Shown in pieces: positions 10,818-21,552 of a stretch of 64,000 bases of DNA. Below the pieces are notes generated by a model, which saw only the letters and a list, made by a program, of their open reading frames with translations, was not told where the DNA came from and searched no databases. The stretch covers positions 2,752,278 through 2,816,277 of the forward strand of contig JAUPFP010000023.1 of NCBI GenBank assembly GCA_036925085.1, given 5' to 3'. Made by a program: the position numbers and the translations under genes. Origin of the DNA: Brachycybe producta. Taxonomy: Eukaryota > Arthropoda > Diplopoda > Playtdesmida > Andrognathidae. Positions within the stretch are counted from its first letter, which is position 1. Each line of letters begins with the position of its first letter.

Positions 10818-11664
10818 CTGATAACTGTTGATATGTGATTAAATTTACTGAGTTTTTTTTTATTTTTGGGAGCCCGTTCAAGCTATAATTATTATTATTA
10901 TGTTTAAAATTGTACACTAATAACTAATAATCATATGTAATAAGTTACTTTTTAATGGTAACTCATTTTTAGTTGTTGTTGATTTTCATCAATGATGTGT
11001 CAATTTATGTAATTAGTGTTTACGATGAGGAAAAAAAATCGATCTTTTAATATATTTATTAGTTTTTATAGTGGTGACTTTGGGTGTGGATCTGCTGTTT
11101 TTACTTTTTATGGACCCATTAAAAGGGATTGATGGATTTTCAGTTTTAGATAAGGCTATTATGATGATGATGATGAATGCATATCCATCTGGGCTTCTGA
11201 TGTGGGGGTTTTATACTTTAGATACCAAAAGTGTCATCAAAAAAGACCATTGGCCTTCCCTTCTCTAATGGACGCCGTTGACCTCATTGGTCAATCTTCA
11301 GTAAACATATGTGAAAAACCGATTTTTATCGGGAATTATAATCAAATTCATATTTGATAACCTGATGGAAAGTGGATTTTTATTATGTTATCTTTTATTT
11401 AGTATGTTTGTGTGTGTGTGTGTTTGTGTCAAAGGCATTTTTGTGTCCATCTCTTAAATTAAGTTTCTGGTTTCTAAGAAGAAAAAAAAAACGTTTTGGA
11501 TGGAAATGGACGACACAACGTTAAAGTTGAATAAGATATTAAGGAAAGTTTTAAATTTTTCAAAGAGTACTTAACTTAATTTAATGGTAGGTACTTTGAG
11601 GATTGATTTAAAAATAAAAACAATTTTGTTTTATTTTGTTGAGAAACTACTTTATAATACTTAC
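10818..11664. other. Non-coding, probably intronic to the peptide exon
   Basis: Downstream, in minus-strand sense, of the splice donor at 11664. Holds an ATG triplet run (11160-11176), a GT-rich tract (11407-11430) and no recognised repeat. No convincing second coding exon was found here. Confidence 0.4.
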
Positions 11665-11765
11665 TGTCAAATTCGTAAGATGGCGCTGCACTGGACAATT
11701 CACTTAGAACTAGCATTAGGCAAAGTGCTACGGCCACACATTTAATAATGGTCTTGGACGACATT
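11665..11765 (-). CDS. First coding exon of a secreted-peptide precursor (partial gene)
   Basis: On the minus strand a pyrimidine tract ending CTTTTCTTTGCAG is followed at 11765 by A and then ATG (11764-11762). The frame runs 33 codons plus one base and ends at a strong donor, GTAAGTATT (intron from 11664), giving a phase-1 intron. Residues 1-26 form a classic signal peptide: a short basic start (MSSKTIIK), a hydrophobic core (about residues 9-20, VAVALCLMLVL) and a small-residue cleavage site (SELSSA, then APSYEFD). The exon is visibly less A/T-rich than its surroundings. The layout, with a 5' UTR intron just before ATG and the first coding exon ending soon after the signal peptide, is common in neuropeptide, hormone and other small secreted precursors. 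The mature product cannot be assigned because the following exons were not identified. Read through without splicing, the frame hits a stop in the intron. Other possibilities are a pseudogene exon or chance, but the agreement of three independent signals argues against chance. Confidence 0.7.
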
Positions 11766-11922
11766 CTGCAAAGAAAAGTAGAAAGAAAAAAAAATACATA
11801 TATAAATTTTTCATTGTTTTTATTCTCCATGTATTTCTTTTGTTCTGTGTTGAGAAAACTGTTTTGCAACAGTTTGCAAATTATGTTCCTTTGCTCCATG
11901 CTGAGCTTAACCTGTTGCATAA

Positions 11923-12312
11923 AGCACCCTATCACACTAGCAACTTTTAATGCAATTCAACTTGCAGTGCAATTTTTGATGTGTCTTGCAACTATAACTT
12001 TTGTCAAGTTTTAAAAACTTCTTTTGTGTCCACATTTTGGAAAACATTATGATCAACTAACAGGAAGTCATGAAACCGAAAATTCATTCAAAGTTTTTAT
12101 GCCATTTTCCGGCAGACAGCCTGATTGGTTGTTTGTCAGAAAGTTTCACAAAAAGTCTCTGAGAAAGTTGAACGTGTGCAACTCAATGAGACTGAGTCTC
12201 ACACTAGTTGACAAGAAAGTTTTACCACACTATAAACAAAGAAGTTGCATTGTCACATTGCAAGTTTTATTGCATGAAAGTTTCATCAAAGGTTGCTAGT
12301 GTGATAGTAGCT
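11923..12312. mobile_element. Harbinger-like miniature element (CACACTAGCAAC ends)
   Basis: Left AGCACCCTATCACACTAGC and right GCTAGTGTGATAGTAGCT are inverted repeats. TAA flanks both ends (11920-11922 and 12313-12315). The 390-bp interior carries GTTGCA/TGCAAC words and no transposase. The 88- and 91-codon plus-strand frames here are element interior. It lies about 160 bp upstream of the peptide exon, in the presumed 5' intron. Confidence 0.8.
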
Positions 12313-13260
12313 TAACACTTTGATCAGCAAAATAAGCTGCAGACTGATTTGATTTTTTTTGTGTGCTGAGCAGAAATCTCAATGATGTCATTTTCTTGTT
12401 ACAATGCTCAGCAAAGGCATTCAATGAAGAAATAGAGAGATTTTTATTGATCACGAACAAGTGACAAAAAACCACCTGTTGAATCCAAATAAAGCTTGTT
12501 GTTTTTGGATTTTTTTTTATATCACGATAAACCTATAGCTCTGGTTTGACATGGTTACAAGTCACTGCAAAAATAGTCATGCGTGATTATTTTTAAGTCA
12601 TCATGTCTATCATAGGGATGTTTTTTTCTGCATTTATGATCAGAACATTTGAATTGAACCATTGATCATTTTAGTCCTGCAGAAGAAAAGCCAGTATGGT
12701 TAGGTTTATGGTTGACCTTGCCATAAACATATTAATTATTATGGTGGCATCCTATTGACATACAAGATGGCTACCATCATCAGTCTGCATAAGCAGTTAT
12801 TATCACTGGCCGTCGCCATATTGAAAAATATGATCACAACCATATTTTTTGTAGCTTGGCCACTGCAGAGAAAAAAAGGCTAAAAAGCCTCATAGCTTCT
12901 GACAATCTTTTGACCAGGATGTGACTAGTTGATGACCTAAATTCTTAAAATAGATCTTCAGATTTCTTTAGAGTTATTAGTCTGCAATGACTAGCAGCCA
13001 ATGAGCAGTCAGCTAACAGAGAAAGTCAAAGGACAATGTCATAACAGCATACATTACATACTGTAGTGTGGAATATTGAAGAAGTATAATTGTACTACTT
13101 GTTTATGATTGGCTAGTTTTTTCAAGCATCACAAAAGACAAAAAGTTAGATGTTTGACATAAAAGTGTGTTATAGCTGTATGTAGTCTACTAATTTCTAC
13201 ACTGACTAGTCATCATTCATGACTTATTTTGCAGTGACTAGAAATCAAATGGAACCCAAA
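12313..13260. other. Gene-free unique-looking sequence
   Basis: Less A/T-extreme than average, with repeated GACTAG/CTAGTCA words. No paired ends, exon signals or long frames. A decayed transposon is possible but unproven. Confidence 0.4.
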
Positions 13261-13263
13261 TCT

Positions 13264-13652
13264 TAAGGTCTTTCGTGAGAGTAGCTGTCATGAAAGTTGC
13301 GGTAGTTCTTTCTCACGATAGCAACTGTCAACATGTGTTGAAGTAACGGTAATAGTGCTGTCACGTGACAGTATGACGTCTACTTCACAGATATTATTAA
13401 GTCAACAACAGTGTTGCCTCTCTCTCCCTCCAGAAGCCAAATTTCCCTACAAAGTGGATATTTCCCTACAAGCGGTCACTCAACAACTATTACTATTGCG
13501 ACAGTACTATCATCAACTATCTAGTCAAACGAGATCATAGTGTGATAGTGCTATCGCAACAGTGTGATAGTGATTATCATGTGGTCTGCACGATGATAGT
13601 TCTCGCGATAGATGCTGCTGTCATGACAGCAACTATCGCGAGAACTAATGAT
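13264..13652. mobile_element. TIR element of the CGATAGTTCTCGCGATAG family, copy 1
   Basis: This is an inverted-orientation copy of the element at 19205-19641. Both share an internal block (here about 13425-13480) with CTCCAGAAGCCAAATTTCCC and GTGGATATTTCCCTACA, and tandem GTGATAGTGCTATCGCAACA units. The left flank is TTA followed by AGGTC; the right terminus is degraded. The 61-codon frame at 13355 is element interior. Confidence 0.75.
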
Positions 13653-14647
13653 GATGGGAGGCGAATTTAGTTGCTCGTTTTTCCAAATATCACCACATGA
13701 GCAGCAAGTTGTTTAGAACTTGAGACTTTTATATGAGAAATGAAGAATTTTCATCTAAAATTAATCATTTCTAGATTTTTTTTTTCTTCTTTCTTTTCAG
13801 AAATGAAAAATTACATGTTGAAGTTTAGAATCAAGATAAATGATAATCTTTTTCTAGTCAAGAGAAGCTCAAATGCTTTATTTTTTTTTTTGTTAAAAAA
13901 AAGGACGAAATTTCTCTGAAATGAGTTATTTAAGAATGAAAAATTAGCAAATTGGTCTATGTAGAACATTTATTTTTTTTATTCTCATTTCTTTCTATTG
14001 GTTTTTTTTTAAACATTTTGAATAGGAAGAAGTAATTTGAACAGACATTAAAACACAAGTTAATAGGTTTTTTTTCATTTTAAGAAAAAATAAGACTTTT
14101 TTCTTCTTTTTCTTCATTCATTCATTTTGATGGTTTATAAAAAAAACAAGTTTGATATATTCCTTTGAGATGAGAGAAACAGTGTTTTTTTAATTTTTGT
14201 AATGTATTATTAGTATGGGTTTATGAATGGCGTTTTAATGGAAGCTGTTAAAAAACTATGACTGTAGTTATTTATATAAATAAAAAAAATCTTATGCATC
14301 ATAAATATGTTATGCAGAATTGATGTGATTTTTTTTATAACTATAATTCTACAAGAGAAAAAAAGAAGAAGAGGCCCCTCATCAACAGTGAAATACGTCA
14401 ACATGACTGAAAAGTTGGTTTTGTTGTAGCCTTTAGGCCCTACATATGATTAAACTATGAAATGTGTCTTTTTTTTTTGGTTTGGTTTCACCTAAAATAA
14501 AAAAGGCGGAGCGTTTCACAATTGAAGTCACTAAACTAATTGACATAAAAGTGACTTGTTATATAGCAAACAATCTTCAACTTTGGTTTTACCCTTTAGG
14601 CCATTTTTTTTTTACAAAATCACTGTAGGTCTTAGTATACAGTTTAT
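13653..14647. other. A/T-rich spacer
   Basis: Dominated by poly(T)/poly(A) runs and TTTTTCTT tracts. No inverted repeats or exon signals recognised. Confidence 0.5.
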
Positions 14648-14801
14648 GTTATCGTCAATCTGCGGAATCAGGCAATCTGCAAATCAAAAAAACTTGCTAG
14701 TGAGTCTGCAAAATTGAATGCCTAAAATGTACTGAATTTTGCAGATTCACTAGCAAGTTTTTTGTTTTGCAGAATGCCTGATTCCGCAGATTGACAGTAA
14801 C
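14648..14801. mobile_element. GTTACCGTCA family TIR element, short copy
   Basis: A near-perfect palindrome: left GTTATCGTCAATCTGCGG and AATCAGGCAATCTGC, right GCCTGATTCCGCAGATTGAC then AGTAAC. The inner pair ACTTGCTAGTGAGTCTGC and GCAGATTCACTAGCAAG completes the fold. The outer GTTAYCGTCAA start and ACTAGTGA motif are shared with elements at 28975, 47071 and 62178. Confidence 0.8.
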
Positions 14802-16116
14802 ATATATATGTATGTAGCAGTAAGACCTGCTTACAATATTGTGATTGATCGAGAAAATACACAACAACACATTTCTAGAATGAAATTTAAAAGTTGTGCA
14901 TACACAATATTCTGCAAATGTACACGGGTTTTTTTGTCTTCCCCCCTCTCAATTGTCGCATATAGATTACATTTATCGTAAGTCAAAGACATGTATGACA
15001 TTAAGCGTCCTCTAGCTAATGTAAATTTAGCTAGAGGGCGCCAAGTACAGATTACAACAAAAATGAGACTCAATTGTCAAAATCTAAAAAAGCTAAAAAA
15101 AAAAATACGTCAACACTAGTAAAATGCAGTGGAAATAAATTTTGGTCGACTTATACGACTTTGCTGTAAGGAAAAGATCAAACATGCTGAAACAATTCCC
15201 CTTTTTTAAGGCATTTACCAGAAGCGCCATATATCTTTTGAGTATCAAAATGAATGCAGAAATACAACTGAAGTGTTATTTCTGAATTTCTTTTTTTTCT
15301 GGTGGTTTTTCAGCGTGTGCGATCCTTCCCTACGTCAAGACTATTTTGGACAATGGACAATATTGTTTTTAGCAAAAAATATTTCCCATTCTCAACGGAA
15401 AACATTGCAACGTTTTTCTGTTGTTTTTAATGAAAGCGGACGGGTTTATTACAGCCTCCCGTCACCCCCTGCTGCTGAAAACATTACGCGCCTTCTTTTC
15501 ACCCCCCCCCCCCAAAAAAAAAACCTCCTGCGCTCCATCTCCTCTCCCGCGGTCACGACTCACGGGGCCTGTGGGTCCCCAGCTTCGCCCCTGGTGTTAC
15601 TGTAGTGTTGACGTAAAATAAATAGTTAACAACAGTTATTGATTGTTATGTTCGGACCATTTTTTATTAACGTCGGTCTCGACAGTTGGATCTGAGGTTG
15701 ATGTCATGGGTTACTCGGCATTTAAGTTGACCAGATGAATAAATACGAGTTGTATAACATTGGTTAGATCAGCATTTGCAAAAAAAAAATTACGGAAGTC
15801 TTAACGACCTTTATAGTTTTACTGATTTCTTAATTTTCTGTTACGGCGCCGAAAAGATTCGGTGAAACACATGTGAAAAAAAAAAACGTGACGGAAAACG
15901 GAAAAGATTCTGTTTTTAGAGACTGAGGTAGAATTTTGCTTTAAGACTTTAACAGTCGGTAAAGCTTAAAATTCTTAAATGTTGCGAACTTCGAAATACT
16001 TAAAAGCTAATCAACTTTTGTTTCTGATAAAAGTTGATGAGTTTAGCATTAGCTTTAACTATCTCAAAGTTAGCAAGATATTTTCTCTGACCACCAGAAT
16101 TAAAAATAAATTGACG
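14802..16116. other. Spacer with one hAT-like terminus
   Basis: The end at about 15575-15598 (CCCCAGCTTCGCCCCTGGTG) looks like a hAT-type terminus (CACCAGGGGCGAAGC inverted), but I cannot find its partner. The neighbouring GC-rich, C-run sequence (15470-15570) produces two overlapping frames with no exon signals. A CTAGAGG/GCTAGAG pair occurs around 15010-15038. Confidence 0.4.
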
Positions 16117-16119
16117 TTA

Positions 16120-16474
16120 AGCCTGGAACACACACGCGGAATTCCGCTCAGAAAATAATAACAGAATATTTAAATGAGACAATTTTCCATAAAAAGTGAA
16201 CGGAAAATTCACTAAAAATGAGTTGAACAAAGCTCAACTTTTTCCGTTCTCAACCGTGACATGACAAAAACGTGACATGTCAAAAAAGCAAATTGGAATC
16301 CATTTTGGCAATAGCTCTAAATATGTTTCTTTTCTTGCTCACCCACAACTTTTCTCATTACTTGTCTGTTTCTATGTGTGAACAACAGAGATACAGAAAA
16401 AGAAAATGATTTTTTTTTTCTCCTTTTTCTATTTTCTTTTTCCTTGGCGGAATTCCGCGTGTGTGTTCCAGGCT
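16120..16474. mobile_element. Harbinger-like miniature element with long perfect TIR
   Basis: The left end AGCCTGGAACACACACGCGG continues GAATTCCG and pairs perfectly with the right end (CGGAATTCC...GGCT), a TIR of about 27 bp. TTA flanks both sides (16117-16119 and 16475-16477). The 355-bp body has no coding capacity. Perfect arms suggest a fairly recent insertion. Confidence 0.88.
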
Positions 16475-16721
16475 TTATGCGCCAAAAGCTGTATTTAATT
16501 TGGGTATAGATCTCATGTAAAAAATGTTGTAAATGTTGGTTTGGTTGAAAACTTTTGTGACAAATTTCTGTTATCCTATGGGAAAACGCAAAACGTGGCT
16601 TTTTTATTATCTATGCAGTCCTAATTAAAATATAAATGTTAACGACATAAATTATCCGAATTGAAATGTGAAATTTTCATTGTTCACTGATAAAAGTGAT
16701 AATGATTACAGGAGGTTGTTG

Positions 16722-16722
16722 G

Positions 16723-16759
<37 letters not shown>

Positions 16760-16760
16760 A
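16722..16760. repeat. (CT)n microsatellite
   Basis: A CT dinucleotide tract with one TTT interruption. It creates the Leu/Ser-rich open frame at 16696. Confidence 0.9.
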
Positions 16761-17078
16761 ACTTTTACGTTTTGACGCTCGTATTATTGTAGTCTTCGAA
16801 TGTTTTTCGCTCATAATAATAATAGTTCATTCGCTGAAAATATTCTCCATAATATTCAAATTTTATGTGTTGATGTTCATTTTTTTTTTACAAAAAGAAA
16901 ACACATGTTGAAAACGATCGCAAAATTGAAGAAGAATGAAATACAAATGGTTTGTGTGTGTTTGTATAGCAAAACTTTGCAATATTTATTGAAACAAAAA
17001 ACATGTTTTCTGTGATACTCGCTTTTTTTTATATAAAAAAGATTTAAGAAGTAAAACAAGCTCTGTTCCCCTCTTGTC

Positions 17079-17155
17079 TTGTCGGTGTAGTGGTTAGTGT
17101 TTCAGGCTTTCAGCCAAAGGTAGCATTGGTCTTGGGTTCAATCCCCGTGTAGTGT
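17079..17155 (+). other. tRNA-like sequence with pol III A and B boxes (pseudogene or SINE head)
   Basis: An A-box-like TGTAGTGGTTAG (17086-17097) and a B-box GGGTTCAATCC (17134-17144) lie at tRNA spacing. The putative acceptor strand starting GTCGGTG does not pair with the sequence after the T-arm, and the T-stem is weak. It is probably a tRNA pseudogene or the 5' part of a tRNA-derived SINE. No tandem 3' tail was recognised. Confidence 0.45.
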
Positions 17156-17298
17156 GAATTCTATTTTCAAATATTTCAGAAGGTGGCGGAAAAATACAAA
17201 TTATAAAAGCGAGTAATAATAAATACTTAGAAAAATATATTCGCCGTATTTTGTAATATTTAAATTAATGCTTGTGACGTCATAAGGGTTAATCAAAC

Positions 17299-17611
17299 AC
17301 TAATACCTTTATACACATATATGAGTTTAAACGAATTCAAATGAAATGTGTTTAGGTGAATTATGCGGAATCCAGTTAAGGACATGAACCAAATAAAAAT
17401 TGGCTTTATTATTATCTTAAATTGAAATACTAAATCAATATTTTTTCAATAGTTTATCTAATTATATTTAAGTATTAACTGCAATATTTTGAGATTATTA
17501 AACTGAATAAATTGAATTCGAGATATTGTCCATTTCACCTTTACAGGGCTCTGTAGAACGTGTTTAATATTTAAATGCATTTAACGGTGTATGTGTGTAC
17601 AAGGTATTAGT
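17299..17611. mobile_element. ACTAATACC TIR element, copy 1
   Basis: Left ACTAATACCTTTATACACA pairs with right TGTGTACAAGGTATTAGT. The interior includes GTGAATTATGCGGAATCCAG and ACAGGGCTCTGTAGAAC. A parallel copy is at 20555 and an inverted copy, split by a solo LTR, at 51868. Superfamily not assigned. Confidence 0.75.
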
Positions 17612-17647
17612 TTATTTATTTAAAGAAAGGTATAATTTTGTGTCTTA

Positions 17648-17790
17648 TGTATTGTTTCCACTGAGGTGAAAAGTTGAACTTTTTGAAAATTTCAACTGGT
17701 GAAAAATATAAGAAACGTGGCTTTTGCTTATGATAGTGAATGGGCGGAGGTCACGTTTCCACCTAACCTTTAAAGGATTTGTAGGTTATT
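17648..17790. repeat. F2 family fragment
   Basis: Carries TTGTTTCCACTGAGGTGAAA, TTGAACTTTTTGAAAATTTC and the central TATGATAGTGAATGGGCGG of the F2 family, but the right arm is lost. Confidence 0.65.
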
Positions 17791-17926
17791 TCATCTAATT
17801 TTTTTTTCATTTTTGTTTACCGATATATAATTATTGACAAAAAAACGGCATTAAGAAATGCCAAATATATTAAAAACTTTGTCTATGGGCGGCGCCGATA
17901 CACGAGGTTTGCCATCGACTCATATA

Positions 17927-18329
17927 CAGTAGAACGTCCATTATCGGAACGAATGTCAGACATGCATAGTTCCGATAATCGAAAGTTCAATATAATCGAA
18001 CTCCCATTAAAAAAGTGAAGAAAACCCGATAACCGAAGTAGTATTTACTATTTCCATGAGAATAAGGAAAAAAATACAGGCAATTAGAAATCGAGACGAG
18101 CAGAAGTTGGCTCCGCCCTTTTTAAGACGACCGACAACTTCTAATTGGTTTGTTGTGTGGTTCGACGTTGAAAAGGGCGGAGCATGTGACGTCAGACTAC
18201 ATAACCAACCAATTAGAAGTTGCGTTCGTCATAAAAAGGGTGGAGCCAACTTCTGTTCGTCCCGATTTCTATATGCCTGTAAACAAATTGGTTCCGATAA
18301 CCGACTTTCAGATAATCGACGCCCTACTG
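17927..18329. mobile_element. pogo/Tigger-like miniature element with TA duplication
   Basis: Left CAGTAGAACGTCCATTATCG and right AATCGACGCCCTACTG are imperfect inverted repeats, flanked by TA on both sides (17925-17926 and 18330-18331). CAGTAGA...TTATC-type ends with TA duplication fit pogo/Tigger. An ACAGGC foldback is inserted in it. Confidence 0.75.
18076..18280. mobile_element. ACAGGC foldback, copy 2, nested in the pogo-like element
   Basis: Starts ACAGGCAATTAGAAATCG and ends ATGCCTGT. The flanks AAAAAAAT (18068-18075) and AAACAAAT (18281-18288) fit an 8-bp duplication with one mismatch. The 93- and 115-codon open frames here are read-through of the palindrome. Confidence 0.85.
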
Positions 18330-18331
18330 TA

Positions 18332-18599
18332 TTCTAATAATTTTGTGCCAAAATTTTTGAAAAGGAAAATTTTTCTATATGTTTTTTTTTTGTTGAAATT
18401 TAGGAGAAAAAAAATTGTAGCCTCTTCTGCGTTTCAAATTGTAAAAAAAAAATTCTGTCAGCTAACTTTTACAAAAACTCATCATAATATTTACTGACTT
18501 GGTTTTAAGAGAAGACCTAATCTGAATATTTAATTAAATTCAAGCGATATATGTTGGTAATTGAATTTCAACGATGAAAATTTGCTAGGATTTTTTTTT

Positions 18600-18632
<33 letters not shown>

Positions 18633-19201
18633 TTCTCTCTATTATCTATTGTCAAAGATTGTTTTAAAATGCAATCGAGTCTGTTATGAGAGATGTTTTT
18701 TTTTGTCTATCTCAGTTTAATTATTATGCACGTCAATTGATATTCAGATAAACAAACATGTGAATATTATATATGTATAATATATACTATACAATATTAT
18801 GATGAGGTAAACCTATACAATTTATAAGTACGTACTACTTGCAGTCACATGCTGGAGTTTATGAATTTTTAACACGCATTCCATTGAATGGCTATGTCCG
18901 CTAGTGTATTTTATGAAAGTAGGCAAACCATACATACACCAACAACAACAAAAAAAAGTCACATCTGTGAATATTTTCTTTTATATCCATCCAATGTTAT
19001 TGTAGACATTTGGTCGAAATATTACAATTGAGTAAATAAACTTCAACAATAAAATCTTTTACTACAAAAATTTAGAGCATTTTTTTCATATTAATGGTAA
19101 AGGGGGGGGGGGGGGTTGAAATTATTTGAAAATAATCATTTTTGAAGAGAAAATCTTCGAAATTTACTGAGTTCTCTTTAATTACGACTAAAGTTTATAT
19201 C
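18332..19201. other. Spacer with CT and TA microsatellites
   Basis: Contains a (CT)n tract (about 18602-18641), TATA-rich sequence near 18770 and a G run (19104-19115). No exon signals. Confidence 0.5.
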
Positions 19202-19204
19202 TAA

Positions 19205-19641
19205 AGCATCGTTTTCACGATGATATTTTTCACGATAGTTGCTCTCATGACAGCAACTATCGCGAGAACTATCATCGTGAAAACCACATGATAGTCACTA
19301 TCACACTGTTGCGATAGCACTATCACACTGTTGCGATAGCACTATCACACTATGATCTCGTTTAACTAGATAGTTGATAGTACTGTCGCAATAGTAATAG
19401 TTGTCGAGTGACCGCTTTGTAGGGAAATATCCACTTTGTAGGTAAATTTAGCTTCTGGAGGAAGAGAGAGGCAACACTGTTGTTGACTCAATGATATCTG
19501 TGAAGTAGACGTCACACTGTCATGACAGTGAACTATCATGTTACTTCAAGACATGTAGACAGTTGCTATCGTAAGAGTGAACTACCGCAACTTTCATGAC
19601 AGTTACTTTCATGAAAGAACTATCGCCGTGAAAACGAGGCT
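19205..19641. mobile_element. Harbinger-like TIR element, CGATAGTTCTCGCGATAG family, copy 2
   Basis: Left AGCATCGTTTTCACGATGATA-type end pairs with right CGCCGTGAAAACGAGGCT. TAA flanks both ends (19202-19204 and 19642-19644). It contains several ACTATCGCGAG inverted motifs and two tandem units of CACACTGTTGCGATAGCACT. It is in opposite orientation to the copy at 13264. Confidence 0.85.
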
Positions 19642-19689
19642 TAAACGAATTTTTTTAAATGCAAAAATGCATTTTGTAGTTGTTCTAAA

Positions 19690-20214
19690 TAAATATTTTT
19701 CTAACTCTTGGTTTATTTTGAATTTCTCAACCTATTGAAAAATTGGAAGTGTTTTTAAAACAATTTTCATGTTGATTGGTGTTTTTCAAAATAAACTATT
19801 TCTAAGACAAAAATTTAAAAAAAAAAAAATATCGTCAGCTTAAAGTACCTTAAAAAAGCTTATTTTAAAAGATATCAACATGAAAATACTCATGAAGTGA
19901 TTGAGAGCTACCCTTCTAGCTTCCAAAAAAAACTTTCTAGTTTGTTTTTTCTTAATTTTGATCTTAAAATATGGGATAACCAGAGTTCAAGAAGACTTTA
20001 AAACCACCTTAAGTCTAAATTCTTAAAGTTAGATCATTTTAAAACTGTGATAAAAAAAGCTTTTTTAAAAAGATATCAACATGAAATAACTCATAAAGTG
20101 ACCGAGAGCTACCCTTCTAGTTTCCAAAACACTTTTTTTTCTTAGTTTTGATTCCGAAAGATAGAATTAACCAGAGTTCGAAGGGGTTTACACTTTTAAA
20201 ACCACCTTAAATAT
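19690..20214. repeat. F3 foldback copy plus adjoining F3 half-copy
   Basis: The first unit folds through CATGTTGATTGGTG and AGATATCAACATGAAAAT and ends AAAACCACCTTAA (to 20014). A second half unit follows and ends GTTTACACTTTTAAAACC-ACC-TTAA (to 20214). Both ends have TTAA, as in other F3 copies. A tandem half suggests unequal exchange or a solo-arm insertion. Confidence 0.7.
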
Positions 20215-20554
20215 AATTCAAAAGTTTATATTTATTTGAACTATCATTTACGAGTATGTATTATATGATCAATCTATTTATTCACATTTATGGTAAATTA
20301 TTACATTTTTGATAATAACTTGAACGAGAGTTTTTTTTTCTCTCATTATGTTTGGACTGTGGACTCTCTCTTTCCATTGCGTGTGTCCATTAAAGATATA
20401 TAGCGTGCGGTTTTTAAATAAGTCTTTAATTGCAATGCAAGATGATTATCCATATTGTTATTAATATCAGTAGAGGTAATTTGGGTAAATGGAAAACAAA
20501 AAATAGAAAATTTGGATCTAACAAATTGCACTTTCAAAATATCAATTCAAACTT
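20215..20554. other. A/T-rich spacer, nothing recognised
   Basis: The 63-codon minus-strand frame (20346-20537) has no splice context or recognisable motif. Confidence 0.45.
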
Positions 20555-20850
20555 TGTTACACACATGAGTTAAAGGTATTCATATTAAATGTGTTTAGGT
20601 GAATTATACGGAATCCAGTTAAGGACATGAACCCAAATAAAAATTGACTTTTATTATTATTTCAAATTGAAATATTAAATCAATATTTTGTCAATAGTTT
20701 ATATATTATACAAGTATTAACTCAATATTTTCAGATTATTAACCTGAAATAAATTGAATTCGATATATTGTTTGTTTGCCCTTCACAGGGCTCTGTAGAA
20801 CACTTTTATTATTTAAATGCTTTTAAATTATCACGTGTGTACTAGGTATA
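20555..20850. mobile_element. ACTAATACC TIR element, copy 2
   Basis: Very similar to 17299-17611, including GTGAATTATACGGAATCCAG and GGCTCTGTAGAAC blocks. The left end is degraded (TTACACACATGAG) and the right end reads GTGTGTACTAGGTATA. Confidence 0.7.
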
Positions 20851-21235
20851 ACAGCGTGTTTGTTAAATACGGTTAACTACTGTTGTAATGATGATCCATT
20901 ATTATTAGCCAGAGGAAAATTGAGGAAATTAGTTTTTTTTTTTTCAGAAGCAACTTTTGAAAATAGAAGGTTAAATGAGTAAAAAATATTGTTAATGATA
21001 TTAGTTTCGAAAATAAACTTTTTTATGTTAGTTTTAAAATTGACCAAATTAACTGTCGTCATTTTCAAACTGAAATAAAAAAAAGTTGTTATCAAAAATG
21101 AAAATATTAGGCTGACATTATTTTACATTTTCTAATTTCAACAAAATTTTTTTTAAAAATTGATTCTAAAAAAAAACTAAGGACCACCTCAATCTCGATT
21201 CTCAACTGAAATTGTTTTAAGTTATTTAACTAGAA

Positions 21236-21552
21236 GTAGTTAAAGTGGTTTTGAAGTGTAAACGCCCCTGAAACTCTTTGTTATTTTTTGTTTATCAGGA
21301 ACAAAATTTCTAAAAACTTCATAGCGTTTTAGAAACTAGAAGGGTAGCTCAAAATCATTTAAAGGTATTTTCATGTTGATATATTTTAAAATAAAACTTT
21401 ATATAATGTCAGTTTTTAAAGTATTCATTTTTAAGCAGACGATTATTATCTACAAAAAAAAAGTTTATTATGAAAAATATTAACATGAAAAATACTTGAA
21501 CGTTCTAGTTTCTATCACACTTTCAATTTCGATTTAGTGTTGTTCTTGAAAT
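21236..21552. repeat. F3 foldback copy
   Basis: Begins TTAAAGTGGTTTTGAAGTGT and CGCCCCTGAAACTC, runs through AGAAACTAGAAGGGTAGCTC and the central CAGACGATTATT region, and returns through ATTAACATGAAAAATACTTG and TTCTAGTTTCTATC. It merges at the right with the inverted-repeat arm starting near 21549. Confidence 0.65.

Noticed and set aside
16696..16911. Leu/Ser-rich frame resembling a signal peptide
   Set aside because: Caused by the CT microsatellite at 16722-16760.
17079..17155. Functional tRNA gene
   Set aside because: The acceptor strands do not pair and the T-stem is weak, so it is listed only as tRNA-like.
18056..18497. 93- and 115-codon plus-strand open frames, similar to frames at 9952-10185 and 44992-45177
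   Set aside because: They are read-through of the ACAGGC foldback (same peptide words appear wherever the palindrome occurs, on either strand) and continue into unrelated A/T-rich DNA.
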